Counted from the stretch's first letter, positions 36,564 to 45,732 are shown. The stretch: DNA of 64,000 bases from Convivina intestini (GCF_003096575.1 NZ_QEKT01000005.1:44118-108117), one strand, 5' to 3'. The notes: generated by a model not told the origin, from the letters alone. Numbers and translations are program-made.

Positions 36564-38270
36564 CTAATTCTTTTTTAAAGAAGCTTCCATATCATTAACA
36601 ATTGCCGTTAACTTGGTTTGCGCACCGGCTGCACTATCGTCGGTAACCCCTACATAAAGCTTTAGCTTAGGTTCGGTACCAGATGGACGCAAAGCAACCC
36701 AAGAACCATCAGCCAACCAATATTTCAAAACATCAGCCTTAGGCTGTGGCAAAGTCTTAGTAGCCCCATCACGATCATACTCAGTTTGACTAGCAAAATC
36801 TTGCGTAGCTAGGACTAGCTGCCCGCCAATGGTCTGGGGCCCTTCCTGACGGAAAGCACTCATAATTGCGGCCATTTCTTCATGACCATGTTGACCAGGG
36901 AACTCATAACTAACAGTCTTTTCTTCAAAATAACCGTAACGTTCAAAGAGTTCTTGAAGTCCATCGGCAAAGGTTTGGTTTTTAGACTTATAATAAGCCG
37001 CTACTTCAGCAAACAAAACCAAGGCCTGAATAGCATCCTTATCATGGGCAAAAGGCTTAACCAAATAGCCAAAACTTTCTTCAAAACCAAACTGGAATTG
37101 GTGCTCACCGGTTGCTTCAAAGCGATCAATCATCTCGGCAATATATTTGAAACCAGTTAATACATCTACAGTAGCAACGCCAAAACTTTGGGCAACCGTT
37201 GAGGCAAAACGAGATGAAACAACTGAAGTAACAATGGCGCCATTTTCTGGTAATTCTTGGCGTTGTTTCTTAGCAGTTAATAGGTAGTTAACCAACACAG
37301 CGGCAATTTGATTTCCAGTTAATACTTGATACTCCCCATTTGCCAAACGAACGGCAGCACCCATCCGATCGGCATCAGGATCAGTGGCCACCACTGCATC
37401 AGCACCATTTTTCTTGGCATATTCAATAGCCAAAGCTAAAGCAGCCGGATCTTCCGGATTGGGCTTTTTAACAGTTGGAAAATCGCCATCCAAAATGGCC
37501 TGTTCTTTAACAATCGTATAGTTGGTAAAACCAGCCTGTTGTAGCGCTTTTTCACCAATGTATTGGCCGGTCCCGTGCAAAGGTGAATAAACAAACTTTA
37601 ACTGTGCGCCTTCGGCAGCCACTAGGGCTGGATCAACCGTAACAGTCTTCATTTCCTTTAAGTAAGCATTATCAAGTTGGTCATCGACAATATCCACATT
37701 GGCTTCTTTTTCATCAGTAGTAATCGTGAAAATATCTTGAATTTCAGTCCGCTTAGCAACCACAGCCGCTACAGCATCGGGCACCATTTGACCACCATCT
37801 TCACCATAAACCTTGTAACCATTGTATTCCTTAGGATTGTGAGAAGCCGTTATCATGACACCGGCAAAGGCCTTTAGATAACGTACTGAAAAAGAAAGTT
37901 CAGGAGTCGGACGCAACGAACTAAACAAGTAAACATGAATTCCATGTTGTGATAAAACGCGGGCTGTTTCTTGGGCAAATTCTTGGGAATGATGACGGGA
38001 ATCAAAACTAATGACGACCCCACGTTGTTTAGCTTCAGCTCCCTGATCATCAATGAAGCGCGCTAGGGCTTCGGTCACTTGGCGAACCGTATAAATATTC
38101 ATCCGGTTACTACCAGGCCCCATCAATCCCCGCATACCGGCAGTTCCAAAGTTTAAATCTTGATAAAAAGCATCCTCTTGTTCAGCAGGCGTATAAACTG
38201 CCAATTCCTGTGCTAAATCAACTGGCAAACTAGCTGCCTGCCATTTCTGCAGATTACTCTCCTGCGCCAT
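36564..38270 (-). CDS. pgcA: Phosphoglucomutase (PgcA type, alpha-D-phosphohexomutase)
   Basis: A 568-residue enzyme that interconverts glucose-6-phosphate and glucose-1-phosphate. The catalytic serine loop is TASHNPKEYNGYK; the metal loop DPDADRMGAA and the sugar-binding GFEESFGYL and phosphate-binding RPSGTEPKLK motifs are present. N-terminal GTAGMRGLMGPGSNRMN is typical of the PgcA/YhxB subfamily. Together with galU (42399) it would make UDP-glucose. AGGAGG precedes the ATG. No clear terminator was found after the stop. Confidence 0.95.
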   Translation of the reverse strand: MAQESNLQKWQAASLPVDLAQELAVYTPAEQEDAFYQDLNFGTAGMRGLMGPGSNRMNIYTVRQVTEALARFIDDQGAEAKQRGVVISFDSRHHSQEFAQETARVLSQHGIHVYLFSSLRPTPELSFSVRYLKAFAGVMITASHNPKEYNGYKVYGEDGGQMVPDAVAAVVAKRTEIQDIFTITTDEKEANVDIVDDQLDNAYLKEMKTVTVDPALVAAEGAQLKFVYSPLHGTGQYIGEKALQQAGFTNYTIVKEQAILDGDFPTVKKPNPEDPAALALAIEYAKKNGADAVVATDPDADRMGAAVRLANGEYQVLTGNQIAAVLVNYLLTAKKQRQELPENGAIVTSVVSSRFASTVAQSFGVATVDVLTGFKYIAEMIDRFEATGEHQFQFGFEESFGYLVKPFAHDKDAIQALVLFAEVAAYYKSKNQTFADGLQELFERYGYFEEKTVSYEFPGQHGHEEMAAIMSAFRQEGPQTIGGQLVLATQDFASQTEYDRDGATKTLPQPKADVLKYWLADGSWVALRPSGTEPKLKLYVGVTDDSAAGAQTKLTAIVNDMEASLKKN

Positions 38271-38340
38271 TTATTATTCCTCCTAGTTATTTTTATTCTA
38301 ATTAATATTTTACCAATTAAAAAGTAACATACTAAAAAAC

Positions 38341-38916
38341 TTAGCTTTCTTTCATAACTGCTTGCACCTTTTTTTGTAATTCAGGGATCACTTCTTGCTC
38401 AAACCAAGGATTACGTTTTAACCAAATATTATTGCGTGGTGAGGGATGTACAATTGGTAGGTATTTGGGCAAATAACTTTGGTAATTTTGGATAACATCA
38501 GTAATCCGAGCCTGACGAGAAAGTCCTAGATAATAACGTTGTGCATAAGAACCAATCAAAATTGTTAGTTTGATATCTGGCATTTTAGCTAACATACGGG
38601 TATGCCACTGTTCAGCAAATTCCTTGCGCGGCGGTTTATCCCCACTACTAGCCTTGCCAGGATAGTAGCAATCCATTGGTAAAACGGCAAATAGACCCGA
38701 ATGATAAAAAGTATCACGATCAACTCCTAACCATTCCCGTAAGCGATCCCCACTGGCATCATTCCACATAATCCCAGTGTCTTGAACCTTACGTCCGGGT
38801 GCTTGACCAATAATTAAAATTCGCGCCTGTTCATCAATCCAATAAACGGGACGCCAACCCTTTTTAGTAAATTCAGCGTTTAAGGGGTCGGCCATAATTT
38901 CGTCTTCAAAAAGCAT
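38341..38916 (-). CDS. Uracil-DNA glycosylase family protein
   Basis: A 191-residue protein with the two signatures of the UDG superfamily: motif 1 LIIGQAPGRKVQDTG (about residues 35-49) and motif 2 HPSPRNNIW near the C-terminus. It is not a canonical Ung (no GQDPYH). The family excises uracil or related bases, but small COG1573-like members have mixed activities, so the exact substrate is open. The frame opens at 38955; AAAGGAG spaces to the ATG at 38916. Single-gene unit. Confidence 0.88.
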   Translation of the reverse strand: MLFEDEIMADPLNAEFTKKGWRPVYWIDEQARILIIGQAPGRKVQDTGIMWNDASGDRLREWLGVDRDTFYHSGLFAVLPMDCYYPGKASSGDKPPRKEFAEQWHTRMLAKMPDIKLTILIGSYAQRYYLGLSRQARITDVIQNYQSYLPKYLPIVHPSPRNNIWLKRNPWFEQEVIPELQKKVQAVMKES

Positions 38917-39103
38917 ATTTAACTCCTTTCTTACTATTATTAACATGTAAATCACAAAGTATTACCCTTAATGTCCATTATACCTTATTGAACATTAATC
39001 AAACTTAAGGCTTATAAATCCGCTAATCGATTGTAAATACAGACCTCATCTGTAATTTTAATAACAAAGTATTTTTTTATTTTTTAAAAAATTTAAATGG
39101 CAG

Positions 39104-39132
39104 TTGACACACCATTGTTACCGGTTTAACAT
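39104..39132 (+). promoter_or_regulatory. Sigma-A promoter of mdh with an overlapping palindromic operator
   Basis: -35 TTGACA (39104-39109), spacer of exactly 17 bases, -10 TAACAT (39127-39132). The palindrome TGTTA-CCGGTT-TAACA (39116-39131) covers the spacer and -10. A CG-centred inverted repeat of this type suits a LacI/CcpA-family repressor. AT-rich sequence (39068-39098) upstream could act as an UP element. +1 near 39139, 40 bases before the ATG. Confidence 0.65.
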
Positions 39133-39178
39133 AGAGTTTGCATCTTAAAAATTAAGCACTCGAAAAGGAGAAGTCTTC

Positions 39179-40195
39179 ATGGAAGCACTTGTTTTAACTG
39201 GTAAGAAGCAACTTGAAGTTCAAGATATTGCTAAGCCCGAAGTAAAGCCCAACGAGGTATTGATTCACACTGCCTTTGCTGGTATCTGTGGTACTGACCA
39301 CGCCCTATACGCTGGTTTGCCTGGTTCAGCTGATGCTGTTCCACCAATCGTGTTGGGTCACGAAAACTCAGGAGTTGTTAAGGAAATCGGTTCAGCCGTT
39401 ACTAACGTAAAGGTTGGCGACCGTGTCACTGTTGACCCTAACATCTACTGTGGTGAGTGTAAGTATTGCCACACTGCCCGTCCTGAACTTTGTGAGAACC
39501 TTTCAGCGGTTGGTGTTACACGTAACGGTGGTTTTGAAGAATTCTTCACTGCTCCAGCCTCAGTCGTTTACCCAATCCCTGACAACGTTGATTTGAAGTC
39601 AGCTGCAATTGTTGAACCAATCTCATGTGCCGTTCACGGTATCAAGTTGCTTAAGCCATCACCATACCAAAAGGCTTTGGTAATTGGTGACGGATTCATG
39701 GGTGAACTTTTCGTTCAAATCTTGCAAGCTTACGGTATTCACCAAGTTGATTTGGCTGGTATCGTTGATGAAAAGTTGGCAATGAACAAGGAATTATTTG
39801 GTGCCAAGAACACTTTCAACACTGCTAAGGGTGATCAAGTTCCTACTGGTGAATATGACGTTGTCATTGAAGCCGTTGGTTTGCCACAAACACAAGAAAT
39901 GGCAATCGAGTCAGCTGCCCGTGGTGGTCAAGTATTGATGTTTGGTGTTGGTGGTCCGGATGCCAAGTTTGAAATGAACACTTATGAAGTCTTCCAAAAG
40001 GAGCTTACTATCCAAGGTTCATTCATCAACCCTAACGCTTTTGAAGATTCATTGGCTTTGCTTTCATCTGGTAAGCTTAACGTTAAGCCTTTGATGTCTC
40101 ACGAATTAGACTACAAGCAAGTTGATGACTTTGTAAATGGCCGTCTTGGTGTTGTTTCTAAGGCTGTTGTTAAGGTTGGCGGCGAAGAGGCTTAA
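39179..40195 (+). CDS. mdh: Mannitol 2-dehydrogenase (zinc-dependent MDR family)
   Basis: A 338-residue medium-chain dehydrogenase. The catalytic zinc site appears as C37-GTD-H41 and G60-H61-E62; the structural zinc site as C91, C94, C97 and C105. A Rossmann segment lies around residue 160-200. Length and wording closely match the mannitol 2-dehydrogenase of Leuconostoc mesenteroides as I remember it: it reduces fructose to mannitol, letting heterofermenters reoxidise NADH. Codons are very biased (lysine almost only AAG), pointing to high expression. AAAAGGAG precedes the ATG. First gene of a plus-strand operon; a sorbitol or threonine dehydrogenase paralogue is the alternative. Confidence 0.82.
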   Translation: MEALVLTGKKQLEVQDIAKPEVKPNEVLIHTAFAGICGTDHALYAGLPGSADAVPPIVLGHENSGVVKEIGSAVTNVKVGDRVTVDPNIYCGECKYCHTARPELCENLSAVGVTRNGGFEEFFTAPASVVYPIPDNVDLKSAAIVEPISCAVHGIKLLKPSPYQKALVIGDGFMGELFVQILQAYGIHQVDLAGIVDEKLAMNKELFGAKNTFNTAKGDQVPTGEYDVVIEAVGLPQTQEMAIESAARGGQVLMFGVGGPDAKFEMNTYEVFQKELTIQGSFINPNAFEDSLALLSSGKLNVKPLMSHELDYKQVDDFVNGRLGVVSKAVVKVGGEEA

Positions 40196-40197
40196 TC

Positions 40198-40914
40198 ATG
40201 AAGAAAAGTGCCCGCACCATGTCGTGGGGTTCCTCCCTGGCCTTCTTTGCTTTTTCCCTAATTATTAACTCAATGGGGAATGTTTTAACCATTGTCACTA
40301 GCCAAAAGATTCATCCTGCCTTCTTAGGATCAGCCTACTGGACTGCCGCGCAAAACGGTTGGAATGTTTCCTTCCTAGGTGGTAAGCCTGGTACCCTATC
40401 AATTGTCTTCTTTGTAGTTGGTATGTTGGTTGCAATCTTAAACATGGTGTTAGAGCACCGTCTAGATTGGAAACGGTTCCTGGGGAACTTAGCGTTCATG
40501 GTGCCGTTTTCAGCCTTGATTAGTATCTTTGCCACTGCATTTGCCAATATTTTACCCGAGGCTCATGGTTGGGGTATGGACATCTTATATGTTCTCCTTA
40601 ACTTTACAGGGGTAGCCTTCATTGCGATTGCTATTTCTATCTACCAGCGAGTTAATATTGTCCTCCATCCTGCTGATGATTTAATGCAGATCTTACGTTT
40701 TAAGTATTTCAACGGAAATGCCGGAATTGCCATGTGGGTTTCTTACATTCCACCAACTATTATCGGTATCGTTGCTTTGATTGTTTACCCAGACTTTAGT
40801 AACTATGGACTTGGTACGATTTTTGCCTTCTTATTCCAGGGAAATATCACTGGTTGGGCAGATAAGAGTATCTTCCCTAAGTTAAAGCATCAAGCAATTT
40901 CCGTTGAAAATTAA
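40198..40914 (+). CDS. YczE/YitT-like integral membrane protein
   Basis: A 238-residue protein with about six membrane spans, starting 2 bases after the mdh stop, so surely co-transcribed. The layout and the stretch GNVLTIVTSQKIHPAFLGSAYW suggest the YczE/YyaS/YitT group of predicted permeases, but I do not recognise a firm signature. Function is unknown; linkage to mannitol dehydrogenase makes a role in export or import of fructose, mannitol or a related solute conceivable. No ribosome site of strength is visible, so translation is probably coupled to mdh. Confidence 0.7.
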   Translation: MKKSARTMSWGSSLAFFAFSLIINSMGNVLTIVTSQKIHPAFLGSAYWTAAQNGWNVSFLGGKPGTLSIVFFVVGMLVAILNMVLEHRLDWKRFLGNLAFMVPFSALISIFATAFANILPEAHGWGMDILYVLLNFTGVAFIAIAISIYQRVNIVLHPADDLMQILRFKYFNGNAGIAMWVSYIPPTIIGIVALIVYPDFSNYGLGTIFAFLFQGNITGWADKSIFPKLKHQAISVEN

Positions 40915-40959
40915 TTTAAGTATTTGAAAGGAGTATGTAGTCAATAATAGGTTGGCTAC

Positions 40960-41355
40960 ATGATTGATAATATGGCTTTTACAGATTATTTTGACGATGT
41001 TCAACACATTGGAATCCCTACCAAGGACTTAAAGCAGGCGGAAGCCTTTTGGCAATCACTTGGCTTTGAAAAGACTGGTGATTTTCCAGTGGGTAAGGTG
41101 ATTTTCATGAAGCGTAATCACCTTGTAATTGAGACTTGGCAGGCTGATGAAGTTGCTGGTAAAGCCGGTGCCATCAACCACATCTCAATGAACACTACTG
41201 ATGCTGATGCTGCTTTTAAGGCTGCTAAGGCAGAAGGTTTTGATTTAATCGATTCAGAAGTTCAACACCTACCATTCTGGGACAAGGGCATTAAGTTTTT
41301 CAATGTTCAAGGTCCTGATGGCGTTATCGTAGAATTTTGCGAAATTGTTAAATAA
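40960..41355 (+). CDS. VOC-family (glyoxalase/dioxygenase fold) protein
   Basis: A 131-residue protein with paired beta-alpha-beta-beta-beta modules: VQHIGIPTKDLKQAEAFWQSLGF, INHISMNTTDADAAFKAA and a C-terminal VQGPDGVIVEFCEI. Two His and a Glu in the usual metal positions are visible. Substrate unknown; glyoxalase I-like detoxification or isomerase activity is possible. The start is unclear: ATG 40960 has only a weak site, a strong AAAGGAG lies 25 bases further up before an ATG-TAG, and ATG 40972 is a second option. Codon bias is like mdh. Last gene before the terminator. Confidence 0.83.
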   Translation: MIDNMAFTDYFDDVQHIGIPTKDLKQAEAFWQSLGFEKTGDFPVGKVIFMKRNHLVIETWQADEVAGKAGAINHISMNTTDADAAFKAAKAEGFDLIDSEVQHLPFWDKGIKFFNVQGPDGVIVEFCEIVK

Positions 41356-41367
41356 ATCCTCAGTAAA

Positions 41368-41405
41368 ACAGCAGTTGCCAGATGGCAACTGCTGTTTTTT
41401 ATTAT
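41368..41405. terminator. Bidirectional terminator after the mdh operon and trxB
   Basis: ACAGCAGTTGCC and GGCAACTGCTGT pair perfectly around AGAT, with TTTTTT on the plus side; it lies between convergent genes. Confidence 0.92.
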
Positions 41406-41407
41406 AA

Positions 41408-42343
41408 TTAATCATTTAATTGACTAACATATTCATAGGCGGCCTGTCCGGCGATGCCACCATCACCAACCGCTGTGGTAATTTGACGCAGGGTCTTTTG
41501 ACGTACATCCCCGATAGCAAAAATACCAGGAATCTTAGTCGCCATCTGCTCATCAGTTGGAATCCAACCGTGTTGATCAGTAATCCCTAAGTCAAGAAAT
41601 GCCTGAGTATTAGGCTTTAATCCAATATAAATAAAGACTCCAGCAAAAGGCATGGTACTCAAAGCCTGAGTTTGATTGTTAATTAAGGACAAACTTTTAA
41701 CTTCCTGTTCATCCCCCTCAATGGCCTGTACTTCAGTATGCCAGAGAAACTTGATTTTATCATTCTGCTTAGCACGTTCTTGTAAAATAGGCTGAGCCTT
41801 TAATTGATCATGCCGGTGAATAATTGTAACCGAACGAGCCAAATTGGCCAAGTACAGTCCCTCTTCCACGGCCGAATCGCCACCACCAATCACCGCGACA
41901 TCTTCGCCCTTAAAAAAGGCACCGTCACAAACCGCACAGTAACTAACCCCTTTACCCTGATAGGCTTCTTCGCCAGGGACGCCTAGATGCGTGTGTTCTG
42001 ATCCGGTCGCAATGATAACTGCTTTGGCCTCTAGGTCACCCATATCGGTCCGGACTAATTTACGGTTGTGATCAAGCAATTCAATCCCAGTCACTCGGCC
42101 AAAAGTATATTCAGCCCCAAATTGTGTTGAGGAGGCATACATTTTTTCGGCTAAATCAGGCCCCATGATACTATCAAAGCCAGGGTAGTTTTCTACCTCA
42201 GCGGTATTATTCATCTGTCCCCCATAGATTCCTTGATCAATCATCGCCACAGATAACTCGGCACGAGAGGCATAGGTGGCAGCGGTCATTCCACCAGGGC
42301 CAGCACCAATAATTACTAAGTCATATTGTTTTATTTCAGTCAT
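41408..42343 (-). CDS. trxB: Thioredoxin reductase
   Basis: A 311-residue flavoprotein that passes electrons from NADPH to thioredoxin. FAD motif IIGAGPGGMTAATYASRA, redox-active CAVCDG, NADPH motif VIGGGDSAVEEG and late FAD motif GIFAIGDVR are present. The GAGGT ribosome site is good. A terminator separates it from galU. It would reduce the thioredoxin encoded at 6962. Confidence 0.97.
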   Translation of the reverse strand: MTEIKQYDLVIIGAGPGGMTAATYASRAELSVAMIDQGIYGGQMNNTAEVENYPGFDSIMGPDLAEKMYASSTQFGAEYTFGRVTGIELLDHNRKLVRTDMGDLEAKAVIIATGSEHTHLGVPGEEAYQGKGVSYCAVCDGAFFKGEDVAVIGGGDSAVEEGLYLANLARSVTIIHRHDQLKAQPILQERAKQNDKIKFLWHTEVQAIEGDEQEVKSLSLINNQTQALSTMPFAGVFIYIGLKPNTQAFLDLGITDQHGWIPTDEQMATKIPGIFAIGDVRQKTLRQITTAVGDGGIAGQAAYEYVSQLND

Positions 42344-42361
42344 ATTTTACCTCACCTATCA

Positions 42362-42386
42362 AAAAAAGAGGTTTGAACTACCTCCC
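42362..42386 (-). terminator. Terminator after galU
   Basis: A minus-strand stem GAGGT/ACCTC with a 7-base loop followed by seven T. Confidence 0.75.
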
Positions 42387-42398
42387 CTTTGATATCAA

Positions 42399-43274
42399 TT
42401 ACAATTTAGCTGCTAGTTCCTTAATATAGGCTCGCAACTGGTCTTTAGTTTGTGGATGCTTTAAACCAAACTCAATATTAGTTTCCAAGAAACCAATTTT
42501 TGAACCAATATCGTAACGCTCTCCCTTAAATTCGTGAGCATAAACGTGCTGACGATCGTTAAGAGAATCAATAGCATCAGTCAACTGGACTTCGCCTCCC
42601 TTACCAGGTTTAGTCTTTTCAAGTTCTTCAAAGATTTCCGGCGTAAGGAGATAGCGACCAATAATAGCCAAATCAGAAGGTGCATCTTCGGGACGGGGCT
42701 TTTCAACAAAGCTTTTTACCCGATAAAGGCCATCATCTGTTACCCTTGTGGCTGGATCAATCACCCCATATTCAGAAACTTTAGAATGAGGCACTTCCAT
42801 AACAGCTAATGTCGATTCACCGGTTTGGTTATAGCGGTCAATCAATTGCTTAGTCAAAGGCACCTCGTCTTGCATTAAATCATCACCCAACAAAACCACA
42901 AATGGTTCGTCCCCGATGAAGTCCTTAGCAGTTAAGACCGCATCTCCTAGTCCCTTAGGATGAGACTGGCGAATGAAATACATATTGATATCGGTTGTTT
43001 CTTCAACTACTTTTAGAAGTTCTAACTTATTTTTTTGTCTTAAATTATCTTCCAATTCTGGATTGGAGTCAAAATGATCCTCAATTGAGCGCTTAGATTT
43101 CCCATCAACCACGACAATGTCTTCAATTCCAGAAGCAATTGCCTCCCGAACAATATATTCAATCGTTGGTGTATCAACGATTGGTAGCATTTCCTTGGCT
43201 AAGGCCTTAGTGGCTGGTAAAAAACGAGTTCCCAAGCCGGCAGCTGGAATAATTGCTTTACGCACTGGTTTCAT
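42399..43274 (-). CDS. galU: UTP-glucose-1-phosphate uridylyltransferase
   Basis: A 291-residue nucleotidyltransferase making UDP-glucose for glycolipids, teichoic acid decoration and exopolysaccharide. Motifs: [46 protein letters not shown] and [21 protein letters not shown]. Length typical. It uses glucose-1-phosphate from the phosphoglucomutase at 36564. It follows gpsA in the same direction after 27 bases. Confidence 0.97.
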   Translation of the reverse strand: MKPVRKAIIPAAGLGTRFLPATKALAKEMLPIVDTPTIEYIVREAIASGIEDIVVVDGKSKRSIEDHFDSNPELEDNLRQKNKLELLKVVEETTDINMYFIRQSHPKGLGDAVLTAKDFIGDEPFVVLLGDDLMQDEVPLTKQLIDRYNQTGESTLAVMEVPHSKVSEYGVIDPATRVTDDGLYRVKSFVEKPRPEDAPSDLAIIGRYLLTPEIFEELEKTKPGKGGEVQLTDAIDSLNDRQHVYAHEFKGERYDIGSKIGFLETNIEFGLKHPQTKDQLRAYIKELAAKL

Positions 43275-43301
43275 AATGTATCCTACTTTCTCACCTATAT
43301 A

Positions 43302-44312
43302 TTAATTTTCACTTTTTAGCGGCCGAGTCATTAAAGCTTCAATTTCAGCCCTAATATCAGCTTGCTGATAAAGCACTTGATAAATGGCCTGGGTAATTGG
43401 TATTTCAAGGTCAAACTGTTGGGCGTACTCGAAAACAGCTTTAGTTGTGTTCACCCCTTCAATTACCATGCCCATTTGGGCCTTTACTTCTGGCAAAGAC
43501 TGTCCTTGACCTAAGGCAAAGCCGGCCCGGTAATTCCGTGAATTAGCCGACATACCAGTCACAATTAAGTCACCGATACCTGCCAATCCCAAGAATGTTT
43601 CCGCCTGAGCACCCATAGCCACACCAACTCGGCGTAATTCTACTAAACCACGGGTTAACAAGGCAGCTTGGGCATTTACACCATATCCAAGGCCAACTAA
43701 CATTCCTGAGCCAATCGCAATAATATTTTTTAAGGCCCCACCTAATTCTGAACCTAATAGGTCTTGATTGGTATATGGTCGAAAGGTTGGGCTAGCTAAT
43801 ACAGCTTGGATAGCTTGCGCAGCTTTGAGGTCTGGGCTAGCCACTGAAACCGCCGTTAAATCATCTTTGACGACGTCTTCAGCGTGGGAAGGTCCAGATA
43901 TAGCTGCAATAGCAGTATAAGTCTTTGCCTCCATTTCCTCAAGCAGCATTTCAGAAATCCGCTTGTGACTACCTGCTTCTAATCCCTTGGTAGCATGCAC
44001 GACAATGGCGGAATGCTGTAAATCTAATAACATTTTATTTAACTTTTGGGCGACTTCACGGATGCCCTTAGTTGGTACAACCACTAAAATAATGTCAGCG
44101 TTGTCAACGGCAACTTTCAAATCAACCGTTGCCAGTAAATCTTGATGAAGTTGGGTACCAGGTAAATAGTGCACGTTAGTATGAGCCTGATTAATTTCTT
44201 CAACTTGCTCAGCCCGATGCGACCATAAGACTGTTGAAAAACCATTACTGGCAATTCGATTGGCTAGGGCACTTCCCCATGAACCAGCCCCTAAGACAGC
44301 AATTTTAGTCAT
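43302..44312 (-). CDS. gpsA: Glycerol-3-phosphate dehydrogenase [NAD(P)+]
   Basis: A 336-residue enzyme that reduces dihydroxyacetone phosphate to sn-glycerol-3-phosphate for phospholipids. The NAD motif GAGSWGSALA opens the protein; HATKGLE, ISGPSHAEDV, GSELGGALKNIIAIGSGM and GLAGIGDLIVT are typical. The frame extends to 44348, but the ATG at 44312 puts the family N-terminus at residue 1. It overlaps the end of hprK by 8 bases; the ribosome site is weak, so coupling to hprK is likely. Confidence 0.96.
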   Translation of the reverse strand: MTKIAVLGAGSWGSALANRIASNGFSTVLWSHRAEQVEEINQAHTNVHYLPGTQLHQDLLATVDLKVAVDNADIILVVVPTKGIREVAQKLNKMLLDLQHSAIVVHATKGLEAGSHKRISEMLLEEMEAKTYTAIAAISGPSHAEDVVKDDLTAVSVASPDLKAAQAIQAVLASPTFRPYTNQDLLGSELGGALKNIIAIGSGMLVGLGYGVNAQAALLTRGLVELRRVGVAMGAQAETFLGLAGIGDLIVTGMSANSRNYRAGFALGQGQSLPEVKAQMGMVIEGVNTTKAVFEYAQQFDLEIPITQAIYQVLYQQADIRAEIEALMTRPLKSEN

Positions 44313-45276
44313 TGTTTTCTTGCTTTTCCTTTGCATCAATTTTTTCATTTTTACTAATTTCAGCTGTCATCCGCTTTTCCAAAGTTTCTAACGCATCAAA
44401 GCCCATATTAGTAGTCCTAAACTTAACCGCCGCTGCATCAATAACACTGGCTGTGTTACGACCAGGAGTCACAGGAACAACCATACGCTTTAATTTGACA
44501 CCTAAAATTTCTAGAGAATCATTTTCATTACCGAGACGATCAAAGTTTTCTTCACCAATGCGACCATTCGATAAATGAATATTAATCATAATCGAAGCAT
44601 GGGAACGTACGGAAACCGCTCCATACACCTGTTGCACGTCAATGATACCAACCCCACGAACTTCCATCATATTTCGCAAAACTTCGCTAGGTTCGCCAAT
44701 TAAGCGTTCTTCATCTTCTTGATGAATATCAACCCGGTCATCGGCTACCAAACGGGCTTTTCCTTGCTGAATCAATTCCAAAGCTGCTTCCGTTTTACCG
44801 ATTCCTGCATCTCCGGTAATTAAAACACCCATTCCGTGAACATCAATTAATACTCCGTGCACGCTTTCTCGTGGAGCTAACTGATCGCCTAGATAATAGG
44901 TCATATTAGATAAAATTCGCGAAGAAGTTAACGAGGTGGTTAAAATCGGAATATGAGCTTCACTAGCGGCTTGCTTTAGCTCATCACTGATTGGTAAGTT
45001 AGTTGAAACCACAAAAACAGGTGTTTTCGCATTGGCCATCTTCCGATAAACCATTAATAGTTCATCATGTTGCATCCGCGTCGAAAATGAAGTTTCTGTA
45101 ATCCCTAATAACTGGACTCGCTCAGGAGCATAATAATTAAAATACCCAGTCATTTCCAATCCTGGACGGCTAATATCAGAAGTCGTAATTGGTCGATCCA
45201 AATATTCTTTTCCCGCCACAATCTTCAAACGGGTATTATTAACTAATTCTCTAACGGTCACTGAATTTTGTGCCAT
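44305..45276 (-). CDS. hprK: HPr kinase/phosphorylase
   Basis: A 323-residue bifunctional enzyme that phosphorylates HPr at Ser46 and removes it, the trigger for CcpA catabolite control. The P-loop GDAGIGKTEAAL and the HPrK signature MEVRGVGIIDV are visible, with the catalytic His in VLIDVHGMGVLI. The frame opens at a TTG at 45291, but the ATG at 45276, with GAGAG upstream, is the better start. It begins 1 base after the holin-like gene, as in the yvlD-hprK neighbourhood of Bacillus. Confidence 0.96.
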   Translation of the reverse strand: MAQNSVTVRELVNNTRLKIVAGKEYLDRPITTSDISRPGLEMTGYFNYYAPERVQLLGITETSFSTRMQHDELLMVYRKMANAKTPVFVVSTNLPISDELKQAASEAHIPILTTSLTSSRILSNMTYYLGDQLAPRESVHGVLIDVHGMGVLITGDAGIGKTEAALELIQQGKARLVADDRVDIHQEDEERLIGEPSEVLRNMMEVRGVGIIDVQQVYGAVSVRSHASIMINIHLSNGRIGEENFDRLGNENDSLEILGVKLKRMVVPVTPGRNTASVIDAAAVKFRTTNMGFDALETLEKRMTAEISKNEKIDAKEKQENND

Positions 45277-45277
45277 T

Positions 45278-45634
45278 TTAATATCTCTCAATCTTTAACT
45301 TACTCCGGTCATTAAAAATGAAATTAACACCGGCTAAAATAATTGCCACTAACATTGCCCAACCAAAATTGGTAAATGCAAACCCATTTAATAGATGAGC
45401 TGTTATCTCTAACAAAATTGTATTAATCACGATTGTAAAAAGTCCCAAAGTGACCACTAAAATTGGTAAAGATAAAATAAATAAAATTGGTTTAAGAATA
45501 ATGTTCAAAGTAGCTAATAATATGGCAGCCACTAAGGCTGTCAGCATGTCGGCTAGCTGAAAACCAGCTGGAAAGAGCATCGAACAGACTAAAAAGACTG
45601 CCATATTAATCATTACATTAGTAATAAAACGCAT
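45278..45634 (-). CDS. YvlD-like small membrane protein (phage holin 4_2 family)
   Basis: A 118-residue protein with four membrane spans and short loops; the conserved LNIILKPIL motif lies in the middle. It belongs to the YvlD/holin-4 superfamily, of unknown function and not a phage gene here. It is the first gene of the yvlD-hprK-gpsA set. Confidence 0.85.
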   Translation of the reverse strand: MRFITNVMINMAVFLVCSMLFPAGFQLADMLTALVAAILLATLNIILKPILFILSLPILVVTLGLFTIVINTILLEITAHLLNGFAFTNFGWAMLVAIILAGVNFIFNDRSKLKIERY

Positions 45635-45732
45635 CTTACCTCCGGATATAAACAGGTCGAAACTTTTTAGCTATGGCCCATTAATATTACTATTATATCA
45701 AATTCGGTCAAGTCACGAAAACAAGACCATAA

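Noticed and set aside
39116..39131. Calling the mdh palindrome a definite CcpA cre site
   Set aside because: It is 16 bases with CCGG at the centre and differs from the 14-base cre consensus; a LacI-family repressor other than CcpA is as likely.
45278..45634. Holin-family annotation taken as a sign of a prophage
   Set aside because: The protein is YvlD-like and sits in a conserved chromosomal context with hprK; no other phage gene is nearby.
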